From positions 1 to 64,000 of the forward strand of contig VGZH01000020.1 in the NCBI GenBank assembly GCA_016872645.1: a stretch of 64,000 bases of DNA. The letters run 5' to 3'. Below the pieces are notes generated by a model. It searched no databases. It worked only from the letters and a program-made list of their open reading frames with translations, and was not told the DNA's origin. This document shows, piece after piece, positions 1 to 8,137 of this stretch (its first letter is position 1; the number at the start of each line of letters is the position of its first letter). Both the position numbers and the translations under genes were made by a program. This DNA is from Planctomycetota bacterium. GTDB taxonomy: Bacteria; Planctomycetota; Planctomycetia; Planctomycetales; Planctomycetaceae.

Positions 1-1255
1 AGAGCAGTTTCGCGATCGCAAGGCCGAGTCCCAAAAGCACGCCGGGGAGCACGCCCCAAAAGACCGTGGTTGCGGCCGTCACCGCGTAGATCGCAATCTC
101 GCGGCGGTCTTGGTCCCAAAGTTCTCGTAGAGCTTTCACGTTGACCAGTTTGAAGACCGCGACCACTAGCACGGCGGCGAGACTGGCGGTCGGGATCAAC
201 TTCAACAGTCCGGGCAAGAACGCGACGAAGACGAGCAGCCAGAGTCCGTGCAGGATGCTCGACAGTCGCGTCCGCGCGCCGGCCGAGACGTTCGCCGCAC
301 TGCGAATGATCACGCCGGTCAGCGGGATCGCTCCCAAGATGCCGCACGCCATGTTGCCCACGCCTTGCGCGATCAGTTCGCGGTCGTAGTTCGTGCGCGG
401 ACCTTGATGCAGACGATCCACGGCGGTCGCGCTCAGCAAGGTTTCCGTGCTGGCCAGGAAGGCCATGACCAACGCCATTTGCAGCGTCGGCCATTCGAGC
501 AACCTCGGCAGCAGGCTCAGGTCGAGCAGTTGAATCGAGCCGAGCAGATTCTCCGGCAGCTCCACCTTCGCGACAGGCAAGTGCGTGACCACGGTCACGA
601 TCGTGGCGATTCCGACCGCCACCAGCGACGCGGGCGTGTTAGCGATCGCGCGCGGAGCCAGCGGCTTCCAGAGCATCAGCAGCAGAATCGTCAGGGCTCC
701 GATCACCGCCGCGCGGTGCGAGCCGTCTCGATCGACGACCGCGTCCCAGATTGCCGCCGGCATCTCCAACAGATTCTTGAGCGCGGTCCCGCGAACCGGG
801 TCGTCCAGCATGACGTGAAACTGCGTGGCGAAGATGATGACCGCGAAACCGGTCATCAGACCATGAATGATCGCGGGAGGCATCGCTCGGAAAATCTGAC
901 CGAGACGACAGCGCCCCGCCACAAATTGCAGCACGCCCGCCGCCAGCACGACGAGTCCCAGAAACTCCAAACCGTGTTGCTGCGTGATGAGCAGCACCAG
1001 CACGATCAAGCTGTTGGCCGGTCCGCTGACTTGCATCGGGCAGCCACCCAGCGACGCGACGACCAATCCGCCGATGATGCCGCTGAGCACTCCGGCAATC
1101 GGCGGTGCGCCCGATGCAATCGCAATTCCCATGCACAGCGGCAGTGCCACCAAAAATACGACAATCGACGCGGCCACGTCTCCACGGCAGGTCGCGGCGC
1201 AGTTCCATCGACTCGGCTTGCCATTCGCCGGATTGTTGATGATCGGTGGATTCAT
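1..1255 (-). CDS. SulP-family anion permease, C-terminus off the window
   Basis: The frame stays open from an ATG at 1255 to the left edge, giving about 418 residues with no stop, so the C-terminal part (any STAS domain) is not visible. The protein starts MNPPIINNPANGKPSRWNC and continues into alternating hydrophobic helices. Early motifs include PLCMGIAIASGAPPIAGVL and GLVVASLGGCPMQVSGPANS, typical of SulP inner-membrane transporters for sulfate, bicarbonate or related anions. A later stretch, MAFLASTETLLSATAVDR, matches the conserved SulP helix with the SxExLL pattern. An AAGGA-like ribosome-binding site (GAGAAGGAACG) lies about 9 nt before the ATG. The substrate cannot be told from sequence. 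An open relic fragment lies immediately upstream on the same strand. Confidence 0.9.
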   Translation of the reverse strand, partial: MNPPIINNPANGKPSRWNCAATCRGDVAASIVVFLVALPLCMGIAIASGAPPIAGVLSGIIGGLVVASLGGCPMQVSGPANSLIVLVLLITQQHGLEFLGLVVLAAGVLQFVAGRCRLGQIFRAMPPAIIHGLMTGFAVIIFATQFHVMLDDPVRGTALKNLLEMPAAIWDAVVDRDGSHRAAVIGALTILLLMLWKPLAPRAIANTPASLVAVGIATIVTVVTHLPVAKVELPENLLGSIQLLDLSLLPRLLEWPTLQMALVMAFLASTETLLSATAVDRLHQGPRTNYDRELIAQGVGNMACGILGAIPLTGVIIRSAANVSAGARTRLSSILHGLWLLVFVAFLPGLLKLIPTASLAAVLVVAVFKLVNVKALRELWDQDRREIAIYAVTAATTVFWGVLPGVLLGLGLAIAKLL

Positions 1256-1342
1256 GATGTTCGTTCCTTCTCGGATTGTTGGTCGTCGCGATTGATTGAG
1301 TGACAAATGGATGTCGTCGTGTCGTCGGCGAGCGGTACGGAA

Positions 1343-1474
1343 CTACTCGAACACGTTGTGGCCGCGCGGCGTGAACAGCTTTTCGCACAGCGCCGAGCGC
1401 GCGGTCAGCGGCGTGTCGGTGGGCTTGAGCACCAGCAGCGGGACTCGGCTGTCGCGAGCGAAGCGCGCCCACGG
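1343..1474 (-). pseudogene. Start-less coding relic (C-terminal fragment)
   Basis: Between a TGA at 1475-1477 and a TAG at 1343-1345 the minus strand is open for about 44 codons. Nearly every codon ends in G or C, and the translation is protein-like (VPLLVLKPTDTPLTAR, then LFTPRGHNVFE). There is no start codon or ribosome-binding site, so this looks like the tail of a deleted gene. I do not recognise the family. It lies between the NTF2-like gene and the SulP gene. Confidence 0.4.
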
Positions 1475-1478
1475 TCAT

Positions 1479-1901
1479 TTAGGACTTTCGCGCCTTCTTC
1501 GCTTTGGCTGGAGGTGCCGCCGGTCTCAACGAAGAATGATGTTCGACGATGACCCAGTCGGTCTTAGCCCACTGGTACACGAAGGTGTATCGCGCTTCGA
1601 CGGTCTCGCGGCCCCCCTCCTTATTGTCGATCTCAAATTTGTAGATGCCGGAGTTCACGGCGACTCCGCCCAACAAACGGGTGTGCGGTTCCACGACGGA
1701 GCCGACCGGATGTTTCGGCAAAAAGTCCTTCTCGAAGTAGCCACGAATCTTTGGATGCCCCTGTTTGACGTCCCCTTTCAAGGTCGAAAGCAGGATGGCA
1801 TCTGGCGAGTACAATCGCGTGACGCTATCGGCATCTCCTGTCTTCAATGCCTTAAACCAACGGTCGAGTTGTTTTTCAACGTCTTTGACAATATCGGACA
1901 T
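1479..1901 (-). CDS. SgcJ/EcaC-like NTF2-fold protein (DUF4440/SnoaL type)
   Basis: A 140-residue protein starting [19 protein letters not shown]. The start at 1901 is chosen because GGGAGG lies 4-5 nt upstream; an in-frame codon at 1931 has no such site. The pattern of an N-terminal helix, [17 protein letters not shown], then [14 protein letters not shown] and a final strand pair ending in WVIVEHHSS, is typical of the cone-shaped NTF2/SnoaL fold. That fold includes DUF4440, the CaMKII-association domain and SgcJ/EcaC proteins. These usually bind small molecules or act as association domains; no specific reaction can be assigned. The C-terminus is basic and low-complexity ([14 protein letters not shown]). 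Confidence 0.8.
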   Translation of the reverse strand: MSDIVKDVEKQLDRWFKALKTGDADSVTRLYSPDAILLSTLKGDVKQGHPKIRGYFEKDFLPKHPVGSVVEPHTRLLGGVAVNSGIYKFEIDNKEGGRETVEARYTFVYQWAKTDWVIVEHHSSLRPAAPPAKAKKARKS

Positions 1902-1976
1902 TTGGCCTCCCGAATGAGTTGAAGAGATCACAATGAATGAAGTCGGAAATTCCGTTCGCCTCAGCCACGCGATCCT

Positions 1977-2162
1977 CTAGGTCTTGCTCACCGCGACCAT
2001 CGAAGTTGCGTAACCGACCGGCTCAAGGGCTTCCGCCGAATCGTGCCGCAGCAGCGACATTTCCCCTTCCAGTTCGGCTTCCGACTGGGCAAGTTCGCCG
2101 AACGGTTTGAGCCTGCTGATCTGCGTGAGGCGATGACATACCGAGGCTCGCCGGAATGTCCC
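1977..2162 (-). pseudogene. Start-less coding relic
   Basis: The minus strand is open for about 62 codons between a TGA (2163-2165) and a TAG (1977-1979). The second half has strong coding character: LTQISRLKPFGELAQSEAEL followed by EGEMSLLRHDSAEALEPVG and a stop after VAVSKT. There is no plausible start or ribosome-binding site, so it is best read as the 3' remnant of a lost gene. The family is not recognised. Confidence 0.35.
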
Positions 2163-2209
2163 TCAGACGCGATCAGAAGAATGCTGGAAATGCCGTGACA
2201 GAGCGCGGC

Positions 2210-2590
2210 TCAACAGCGCAGGGGGCAACACCAAGCCGGGTTGCCGGCAGCGGCCGTGCATTGCCGCTCGAAGGACGCGACCACGAGGGTTCGCGGAGAG
2301 ACTCGGCACCCGAAGGGGCGAGCATGGAGCGGATCGGTTTCTCGAGATCGGTGACGCAAGCGACTCGTCAGTTGCACGGGGCAATCGACTTCTTCCGTCT
2401 CGCAACGGCCTTCCGATTCACTTTCTTGTGCCGCGCCCGACCAGCAGATAATCATCGGTTGGACCAGCGCCGCTTGAAACAACCACAGCGTGAGGCTCAG
2501 GAACGTGACCAGTGCCGGTCCCTGCCGCAATGAGAATCGCGATTGGAATTGATCCCACGCTCGCATGACGAAAATCTCAACAGCACCCAC
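2210..2590 (-). CDS. Hypothetical small membrane-anchored protein (doubtful)
   Basis: A 126-codon frame that opens GTG (2590) or ATG (2563; MRAWDQFQSRFSLRQ) and has one convincing hydrophobic helix, PALVTFLSLTLWLFQAALVQ, followed by an acidic, cysteine-containing stretch. The C-terminal half (HRSRETDPLHARPFG onward) is arginine- and cysteine-rich and does not look coding, so the gene may be frameshifted or spurious. It lies in the same eroded stretch as the two relics. No family is recognised. Confidence 0.25.
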   Translation of the reverse strand: MGAVEIFVMRAWDQFQSRFSLRQGPALVTFLSLTLWLFQAALVQPMIICWSGAAQESESEGRCETEEVDCPVQLTSRLRHRSRETDPLHARPFGCRVSPRTLVVASFERQCTAAAGNPAWCCPLRC

Positions 2591-2599
2591 AAAAAAAGC

Positions 2600-3008
2600 T
2601 AAAAAGCCACACGTCGTTCACGCAACTCCTCAGCCATATTCTCGCGGGCCGCAACACCCCTCCCGCCGAACGTCAGTCTGATTCCTGCAACTTAAATCAC
2701 GGCCAATGACGACCCGAGATTCATGTCGAGCAGCAAACTATCGCGAGTCCGAAAGCCTGTCTAGGGGAAACCCAGTGCGTTCATTTCGTTGGCGCGTTCG
2801 GCATCGGCAGAAACATCTGCCTGTCTTTCTCGCCGAGGTTTGTCCTGAGCGTGCAAGACCAAGTTGGCTCGCCGCAGCGCATCTTCAATCACGACCTGGC
2901 GAGGGTACTTCGCGCACGACACACCGATGCAAAGTCGTCACGATGCCGCCAAGTTCGAGCCATGTTGGCTCGACGTTTGAATAAACTCCTCGCATCGTGG
3001 GCATCGAC
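2600..3008. other. Spacer without recognisable gene
   Basis: Together with the relics at 1343-2162, this forms a gene-poor stretch of about 1.1 kb before the next confident gene. Short open frames on both strands lack ribosome-binding sites and family resemblance. I see no terminator or clear promoter. Confidence 0.5.
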
Positions 3009-4223
3009 ATGACAAATCGACGTGATTGGCTGACTTCGTTGGGCGTGTTGGCGACAGGAGGCCTCGCGGTCGGCAGTTTCGGACCGCGGTTCAACGAGGC
3101 GTTCGGCGTTGACGACTCGAACAACCCAGCCGCAAACGTCGGCGACCGGACTTCGACGATCAAGATCACGAAGCTCACCGCCACGCCGATGCAACGGAAA
3201 GTGTTCCTTAAGCTGGAGACGAATCACGGCATCACCGGCTGGGGAGAGATCGATCAGCTTGAACCGTATGTCGCCACGGCACTCGCGAGGTCGCTGTTTG
3301 AATTGCTCGACGGCGAGAACCCGACGCGGATCGAGCATCTCTGGCAGAAGATTTATCGCTCACACCGCGACATGCGCGGCGGGCCGTTCATGACGCATAC
3401 GCTGGCCGGAATCGACATGGCCTTGTGGGACATCACCGGCAAGCTGTGGGGCGTACCGGTTTATCGGCTGCTCGGCGGGCCGACGCGCGACAAGTTGCGG
3501 TTCTATCCAACACCGAACGCCACGAAAGTCGGCGCGGGGCCGCAGCCGTTCTCCGGGACTCCACAGCAGATCGAAGGTTTCGTGAAGTCGGTCGAGAACG
3601 CTCGCAAGCAAGTCGGACCGGACGGGATTGTGATGTTCGACGCACACTGCGCGATGCCGCCGCCATTCCTGATGCAGTTCGCGGCGGCGGTCAAACCGTA
3701 TGACCTGCTCTATATCGAAGAGCCAGCCGTTCCCGGCAACATCGAAGTCTTCAAGCGCCTGAAGCAGCACATCCACATCCCGCTGGCGGTCGGCGAACAG
3801 GCTCGCACGATCTGGGACGTCATCACGTATTTGCATGAAGGCTGTGCTGACATCTTGCAGGTCGATTGCGCTCACACCGGCGGCATCACGCAGCTCCGCA
3901 AGATCGCGATTCTCGGCGAGGCGTATCACGTCCCGATCGCTCCGCACTGCGTGACGACCGATCTCGGAGCGACGGCCAGCCTGCATTGCAGCGCGGCGGT
4001 CCCGTTCTATTTGATCCACGAGTACTACCCCAGCATTTCGCCGCCGGGCCTCGTGACGAAGAACTGGTCGATCGACAAAGAGGGCTATGCCTCGCTGCCT
4101 CAAGGAGTCGGCCTGTGCTGCGAAATCGACGAAGCCAAGCTCGCCGAGATCGCCAAGACTCCGAGCAAACCCGAATGGCCCACGCGCGGCCGGAACCCGG
4201 ACGGATCCATCGCGGACTATTGA
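3009..4223 (+). CDS. Tat-exported mandelate racemase/muconate lactonizing family enzyme
   Basis: A 404-residue enolase-superfamily protein, probably an acid-sugar dehydratase of the D-galactonate dehydratase type. The ATG at 3009 begins MTNRRDWLTSLGVLATGG, a twin-arginine signal; a GTG at 2997 is an alternative. The capping domain runs from about residue 50 and the barrel follows. Putative metal ligands are Asp211 in FDAHC, Glu237 in YIEEP and Glu263 in VGEQAR. His213 and His313 (APHC) fit the acid/base pair of the galactonate dehydratase group. Export is unusual for this superfamily but frequent in planctomycete versions. It faces the porin gene across a 400-bp gap. Confidence 0.85.
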   Translation: MTNRRDWLTSLGVLATGGLAVGSFGPRFNEAFGVDDSNNPAANVGDRTSTIKITKLTATPMQRKVFLKLETNHGITGWGEIDQLEPYVATALARSLFELLDGENPTRIEHLWQKIYRSHRDMRGGPFMTHTLAGIDMALWDITGKLWGVPVYRLLGGPTRDKLRFYPTPNATKVGAGPQPFSGTPQQIEGFVKSVENARKQVGPDGIVMFDAHCAMPPPFLMQFAAAVKPYDLLYIEEPAVPGNIEVFKRLKQHIHIPLAVGEQARTIWDVITYLHEGCADILQVDCAHTGGITQLRKIAILGEAYHVPIAPHCVTTDLGATASLHCSAAVPFYLIHEYYPSISPPGLVTKNWSIDKEGYASLPQGVGLCCEIDEAKLAEIAKTPSKPEWPTRGRNPDGSIADY

Positions 4224-4563
4224 GCCGAATCGTGTGGCCATCGCCAGGCTTGCGAAGGGCGCAGACAACTTGGTCCGGAATCTGAGGCCCACGTTCTTGG
4301 CACGCGTGGCTGCACAAGCATTACCCGGGGGAATTCCCGACAATCTGATCGTCGGCCGTAAGCTCAGTTCGCGCCGATCGTCGCCGCACGGCCCAGAGCC
4401 AGTGCAAACACAGCATCACCCTCTTCATAGTCGGCCGTCGCTTTGATGCTCGACGACTTCATGGGAACAAAGAGTACACTCATCAATTGACCGGCGACTG
4501 TCGCGCATCCGCTGAAAAAGTCGACTCTGATCGGGGAGCATGAAGTGGAAAATCGCGTCAATG
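4224..4563. other. Convergent spacer, no gene seen
   Basis: This is the gap between the plus-strand dehydratase and the terminator of the minus-strand porin. Short open frames here have no start signals or family resemblance. Confidence 0.5.
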
Positions 4564-4595
4564 AAAAGGCCGTGGTCGAAGAGTCGACCACGGCC
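4564..4595 (-). terminator. Intrinsic terminator of the porin gene
   Basis: A perfect 12-bp stem (GGCCGTGGTCGA at 4568-4579 pairing with 4584-4595) closes a 4-nt loop. Read on the minus strand it is followed by TTTT. It lies 31 bp past the porin stop codon. Confidence 0.85.
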
Positions 4596-4626
4596 ATTGG
4601 TTTTCAGTCAGACACTTTTCAATCGA

Positions 4627-6045
4627 CTAGAACTTGAGGATCGCGTCGATGCCGAAGACGTCGTTGTTCCAAGGCGCTACATCGTTGCCGGGGGCAAAAT
4701 TGTGCCGCATTTCTGGCCGCACAATCACATTCGGCGTCGCTTGGTAGTTCACCCCATAAGTGAAGGTGTTGTACGAAGTGCCGTCCGCCTTGTACCACTC
4801 GTAACGAACTCCGGCCTTAGCCTTATCGGTCAACTGATAGAAGGCGTAGTTGATGAAGCCGGTTGAGTTATCGGCTTGTGCATCGGCCGCAAGAGTAGTG
4901 TTGCTGTTGGTGCTCAGAACATCGAATTGGTGCACCGTCATCAGTTTCTCGCCCCATTTCTGAGACAGAATGAAACTGTTGACCGAGCCGTCGCCACGCC
5001 GGCCAAAGTCTCCAATAGCGGCGGAGTAGACCAACGTCGTGTTCTCGCTGACCGCGTACGTCGCGCCCATGATCGCGTTACTGCCACCCCCAAATTGGTC
5101 GAAACCAGTGTCCCAACCGAGCGTCCAGCCGGCGATCACACTCAACTTGTCGCTGACCTTGTAAGTACCCAAGGCTCCGGTGTGTGTGAACGGCTCGCTG
5201 TTATAGAAGGTGAGCTGCTTGCTGAAGAAGAAGTTGTCTGGAGTCGTGACAACTTCGTATCCCACCGGCGTATAGAAGTGACCAAGCTTGACGGACAGAT
5301 TGCCCATCGCCACTTCGCCGTACAACTGCGGCATCGCCCATTCGTAGATGCCGTGATTCCAGCCGTTTTCGAAATCGAATTCTCCGCTATTGTTGCCGAA
5401 CGCTTGGGTGTCGCCTCCGTCCACACCGTAGATGATGTCAGCGCGATAGCCGAAGCCGACGCCATTGCTGCCGTCTGCCACCTTGGCCGCATACAGATAC
5501 AGTTGATTGACGTGGAACTTGCCAGCTTCCCCAGCTTGCGTGAAGGCCCCATCCGCTTTGTTCTGGTATCCCATTGCCAACCAGCCGGCGACGGTGATGC
5601 CTTCGTCCTTAAGAAAATTGTGGCCACAGTCGTCATCGAAGATGGACATCAGCGCCCAAGGGTCTTTCTTCTCTTCCGCACAGCCGTCGTTATGAGAGAA
5701 CAGGCCACCGAAGAGGCAACTGTCTTTCGCACAACCGTCGCTGAGACATCCGGGTTGCCCCACATTGCCACAGCCGGCAGCAGCGGTGCCGCAGCCGGGA
5801 CCAGCACTGCCGTTCGCCGCACATGGGGCCGAGCAGCTTCCCATCTGCTGGAGGTGCTGAGCCAATCGCTCGCCCGCTTTTTTGTAGACTTCGTCCGAGC
5901 AAGCCGGTTGGCAAGCTGGCTGCGGAGTGGCGCAGTTTGCGTCTGCCGCAAAGGTTAATGTGTCCGTCGAAACCCCAACGCTACCGAGCAGCAGCAGGGC
6001 TCCAGCGGATCGACGAATCATTTCCGAAATCCGGCCGTGTCGCAT
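4627..6045 (-). CDS. Outer-membrane beta-barrel porin (OmpL-like / BBP2 type)
   Basis: A 472-residue protein. ATG 6045 (MRHGRISEMIRRSAGALLLL) is chosen over upstream in-frame codons because AGGAGAGG lies about 4 nt before it. A signal peptide ends near TLTFAADA. It is followed by a cysteine-rich stretch (about residues 25-100) containing CATPQPACQPAC and repeated GCG/CG pairs, then a beta-rich barrel domain with alternating aromatic strands (GYQNKADGAF, GFGYRADIIYG, KLGHFYTPVGYE) and a final strand ending in phenylalanine (DAILKF). This matches planctomycete porins annotated as putative OmpL-like beta-barrel porin-2. The Cys-rich N-terminal segment may tether or crosslink the barrel, which is inference. 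Confidence 0.85.
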   Translation of the reverse strand: MRHGRISEMIRRSAGALLLLGSVGVSTDTLTFAADANCATPQPACQPACSDEVYKKAGERLAQHLQQMGSCSAPCAANGSAGPGCGTAAAGCGNVGQPGCLSDGCAKDSCLFGGLFSHNDGCAEEKKDPWALMSIFDDDCGHNFLKDEGITVAGWLAMGYQNKADGAFTQAGEAGKFHVNQLYLYAAKVADGSNGVGFGYRADIIYGVDGGDTQAFGNNSGEFDFENGWNHGIYEWAMPQLYGEVAMGNLSVKLGHFYTPVGYEVVTTPDNFFFSKQLTFYNSEPFTHTGALGTYKVSDKLSVIAGWTLGWDTGFDQFGGGSNAIMGATYAVSENTTLVYSAAIGDFGRRGDGSVNSFILSQKWGEKLMTVHQFDVLSTNSNTTLAADAQADNSTGFINYAFYQLTDKAKAGVRYEWYKADGTSYNTFTYGVNYQATPNVIVRPEMRHNFAPGNDVAPWNNDVFGIDAILKF

Positions 6046-6595
6046 GGTCCTCTCCTGAATCATTCTGGATCGAGTATGTCCGTTCTTCGACGATTCACCG
6101 GACCAACCGGCAAACTTCGCCGTCATGATTTGAGTCGTGTCGTCGCGCCGTTCCCTCAAAGCGCGGAACTCCACTTGACTGCACGAACTCGGACAGCCCC
6201 ACCAGTGAGCGCTGTGAGGCTAAGTTGTCCATTGCCTCTTATCGGAACGGCAAGAATGCGAGACTCACGCAGTCGCTCCTTCCTGTCAGAACCTTCGGAG
6301 TTCTCAGCATTCCCGCAACTCGCCAAGTTTACACAGATGGCAATCTCAGCGTGGTCGGCACGCCAGGCAAGACGTGCAGCAGAATGTGCGACTAGCACGC
6401 GCACCTCGGTCTGATTTGTCAGCGATTTCAGCGAAGTTTGCCGATCCGTCAGGTTCAACTTACACGGCGGTCGTGTCACTCGACATGGTTGTCCATGAGG
6501 TGCTTCGATTCAACGTCTCCGCACCGACGAAAGAACTCTCAGAAAACGTCACGACAACAGGTACCAGACGTTGCTGGTCGTATCGCTTGATCCAG
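6046..6595. other. 550-bp spacer upstream of the porin
   Basis: It lies between the DUF1501 stop and the porin start, both on the minus strand, so it should hold the porin promoter. I could not find a convincing -35/-10 pair. Open frames here have no ribosome-binding sites or family resemblance. Confidence 0.5.
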
Positions 6596-8026
6596 CTAGG
6601 CAAGCAATTCCTTCACGACGCGCGCCCCTTCGACTCCGGTCAGCCGCGAATCCAAGCCCTGGAACTTCACGCTGAACCGCGAATGATCGATCCCTAACAA
6701 ATACAGCAGCGTCGCGTGGACGTCATGCACCGAGACTCGATTCTCGACCGCGTGATAGCCGAACTCGTCGGTCGCCCCGTAATGGAAGCCGGGTTTGAAA
6801 CCACCTCCCGCGAACCACATCGTGAATCCGGCGAGGTGATGATCGCGACCGTTGCCCTGAGCCATCGGGGTTCGACCGAACTCTGACCCGAACACGATGA
6901 TCGTGTCTTTGAGCATGTCGCGCTGCTTGAGGTCGGTGATCAGCGCGGCGATCCCCTGATCGACTTCCTTCGCAGTTCCCGCCGAGTGATCCTTGACCGC
7001 TCCGTGATGATCCCAGTCGCGGTGATAAAGCTGGATGAATCGCGTCCCGCGCTCGGCCAGTCGGCGGGCCAGCAGACAATTCGAAGCGAATGAACCGTCC
7101 CCTCCCTTTGTGCCATACAGGTCGAAGATGTGCTGCGGTTCATTCTTGACGTCCATCAATTCCGGAACACTCGACTGCATCCGAAACGCCAGTTCGTATT
7201 GGCTGACTCGGGTTGCGATTTCAGGATCATCGAGACTTTCGTTCGCGATGCCATTGAGCGACTGCACGGCATCGACGACATCACGCTGTCGTTTCAGAGT
7301 CACCCCCTTTGGATTGCCGACGTATAGAACCGGATCACCGGTGCCGCGGAATTCGACCCCTTGAAACTGTCCCGGCAGAAAACCCGAATGCCACTGCCGC
7401 GCGGCGATCGGCTGCTTCTGTCCGAACTTTCCCGTCGAGACCATCACGACGAAGCCCGGCAAACTCTCGGCTTCGGCCCCTAGACCGTACAGCAACCACG
7501 AGCCCATTGCGGGCCGGCCGGGAGTCATCGTGCCGGTGTTCATAAACGTGTGAGCCGGGTCGTGATTGATTGCGTCTGTCGAGAGCGACCGCACGATGCA
7601 CATGTCATCCGCGCACTTCTCGCCGAGGTGCGGCCAAATCTCGGCCAGCGACTGTCCCGACTGACCCCACTGTTTGAAGGGATGCTGCGGCGCGAAACAA
7701 TTCAGCTTCTGACCCTGCAACTGAGCGATCTGCTGCCCCTTCGTGATCGACTCCGGCATCGGCTGCCCGTGTAACTCGGCCAGCTTCGGCTTGTTGTCGA
7801 AAGTGTCGATGTGTGTCATGCCTCCGGCCATGTACAGCCAGATGACTCGCTTCGCTTTCGGTGCGAAGTGCGGCGGATTCAGCACTCCCGCCCATTTCGG
7901 CACTTGTCGCCCTGACGGCTCCGCCGCCAGTCCGTCGCCCGTCAGCAGCGAACTTAACGCCATCGAACCGAGACTCACGCCTGTCGTTTTCAGAAACGCA
8001 CGCCGGGCAACTGAAGTGGGAAGCAT
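6596..8026 (-). CDS. DUF1501 family Tat-exported protein
   Basis: A 476-residue protein. The start at 8026 (MLPTSVARRAFLKTTGVSLG) follows AGGAGAG by 5 nt and begins a twin-arginine signal (ARRAFLK). The sulfatase/phosphatase-like fold of DUF1501 shows in VIWLYMAGGMTHIDTFDNKP near residue 60, HDPAHTFMNTGTMTPGRPAMGS, FIQLYHRDWDHHGAVKDHS and FGSEFGRTPMAQGNGRDHH. DUF1501 genes are nearly always next to a DUF1549/DUF1553 gene in planctomycetes, as here (9662-12769), and are thought to act on the same extracellular substrate; the reaction is not known. In this locus a cystathionine gamma-synthase gene sits between the two partners. Confidence 0.9.
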   Translation of the reverse strand: MLPTSVARRAFLKTTGVSLGSMALSSLLTGDGLAAEPSGRQVPKWAGVLNPPHFAPKAKRVIWLYMAGGMTHIDTFDNKPKLAELHGQPMPESITKGQQIAQLQGQKLNCFAPQHPFKQWGQSGQSLAEIWPHLGEKCADDMCIVRSLSTDAINHDPAHTFMNTGTMTPGRPAMGSWLLYGLGAEAESLPGFVVMVSTGKFGQKQPIAARQWHSGFLPGQFQGVEFRGTGDPVLYVGNPKGVTLKRQRDVVDAVQSLNGIANESLDDPEIATRVSQYELAFRMQSSVPELMDVKNEPQHIFDLYGTKGGDGSFASNCLLARRLAERGTRFIQLYHRDWDHHGAVKDHSAGTAKEVDQGIAALITDLKQRDMLKDTIIVFGSEFGRTPMAQGNGRDHHLAGFTMWFAGGGFKPGFHYGATDEFGYHAVENRVSVHDVHATLLYLLGIDHSRFSVKFQGLDSRLTGVEGARVVKELLA

Positions 8027-8137
8027 TTCGTCTCTCCTGAGAATCGCCTTTGGCCGATCACCGGAAATCGTTGGCCGAAAGGTGTGGTCGTTATTGCTGC
8101 AAAAAACATTCTGAACCAGCACGGTCGTGAATTCCAC

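Noticed and set aside
2706-2984. 92-codon plus-strand frame before the dehydratase gene
   Set aside because: No ribosome-binding site, Arg/Ser-rich, no motif.
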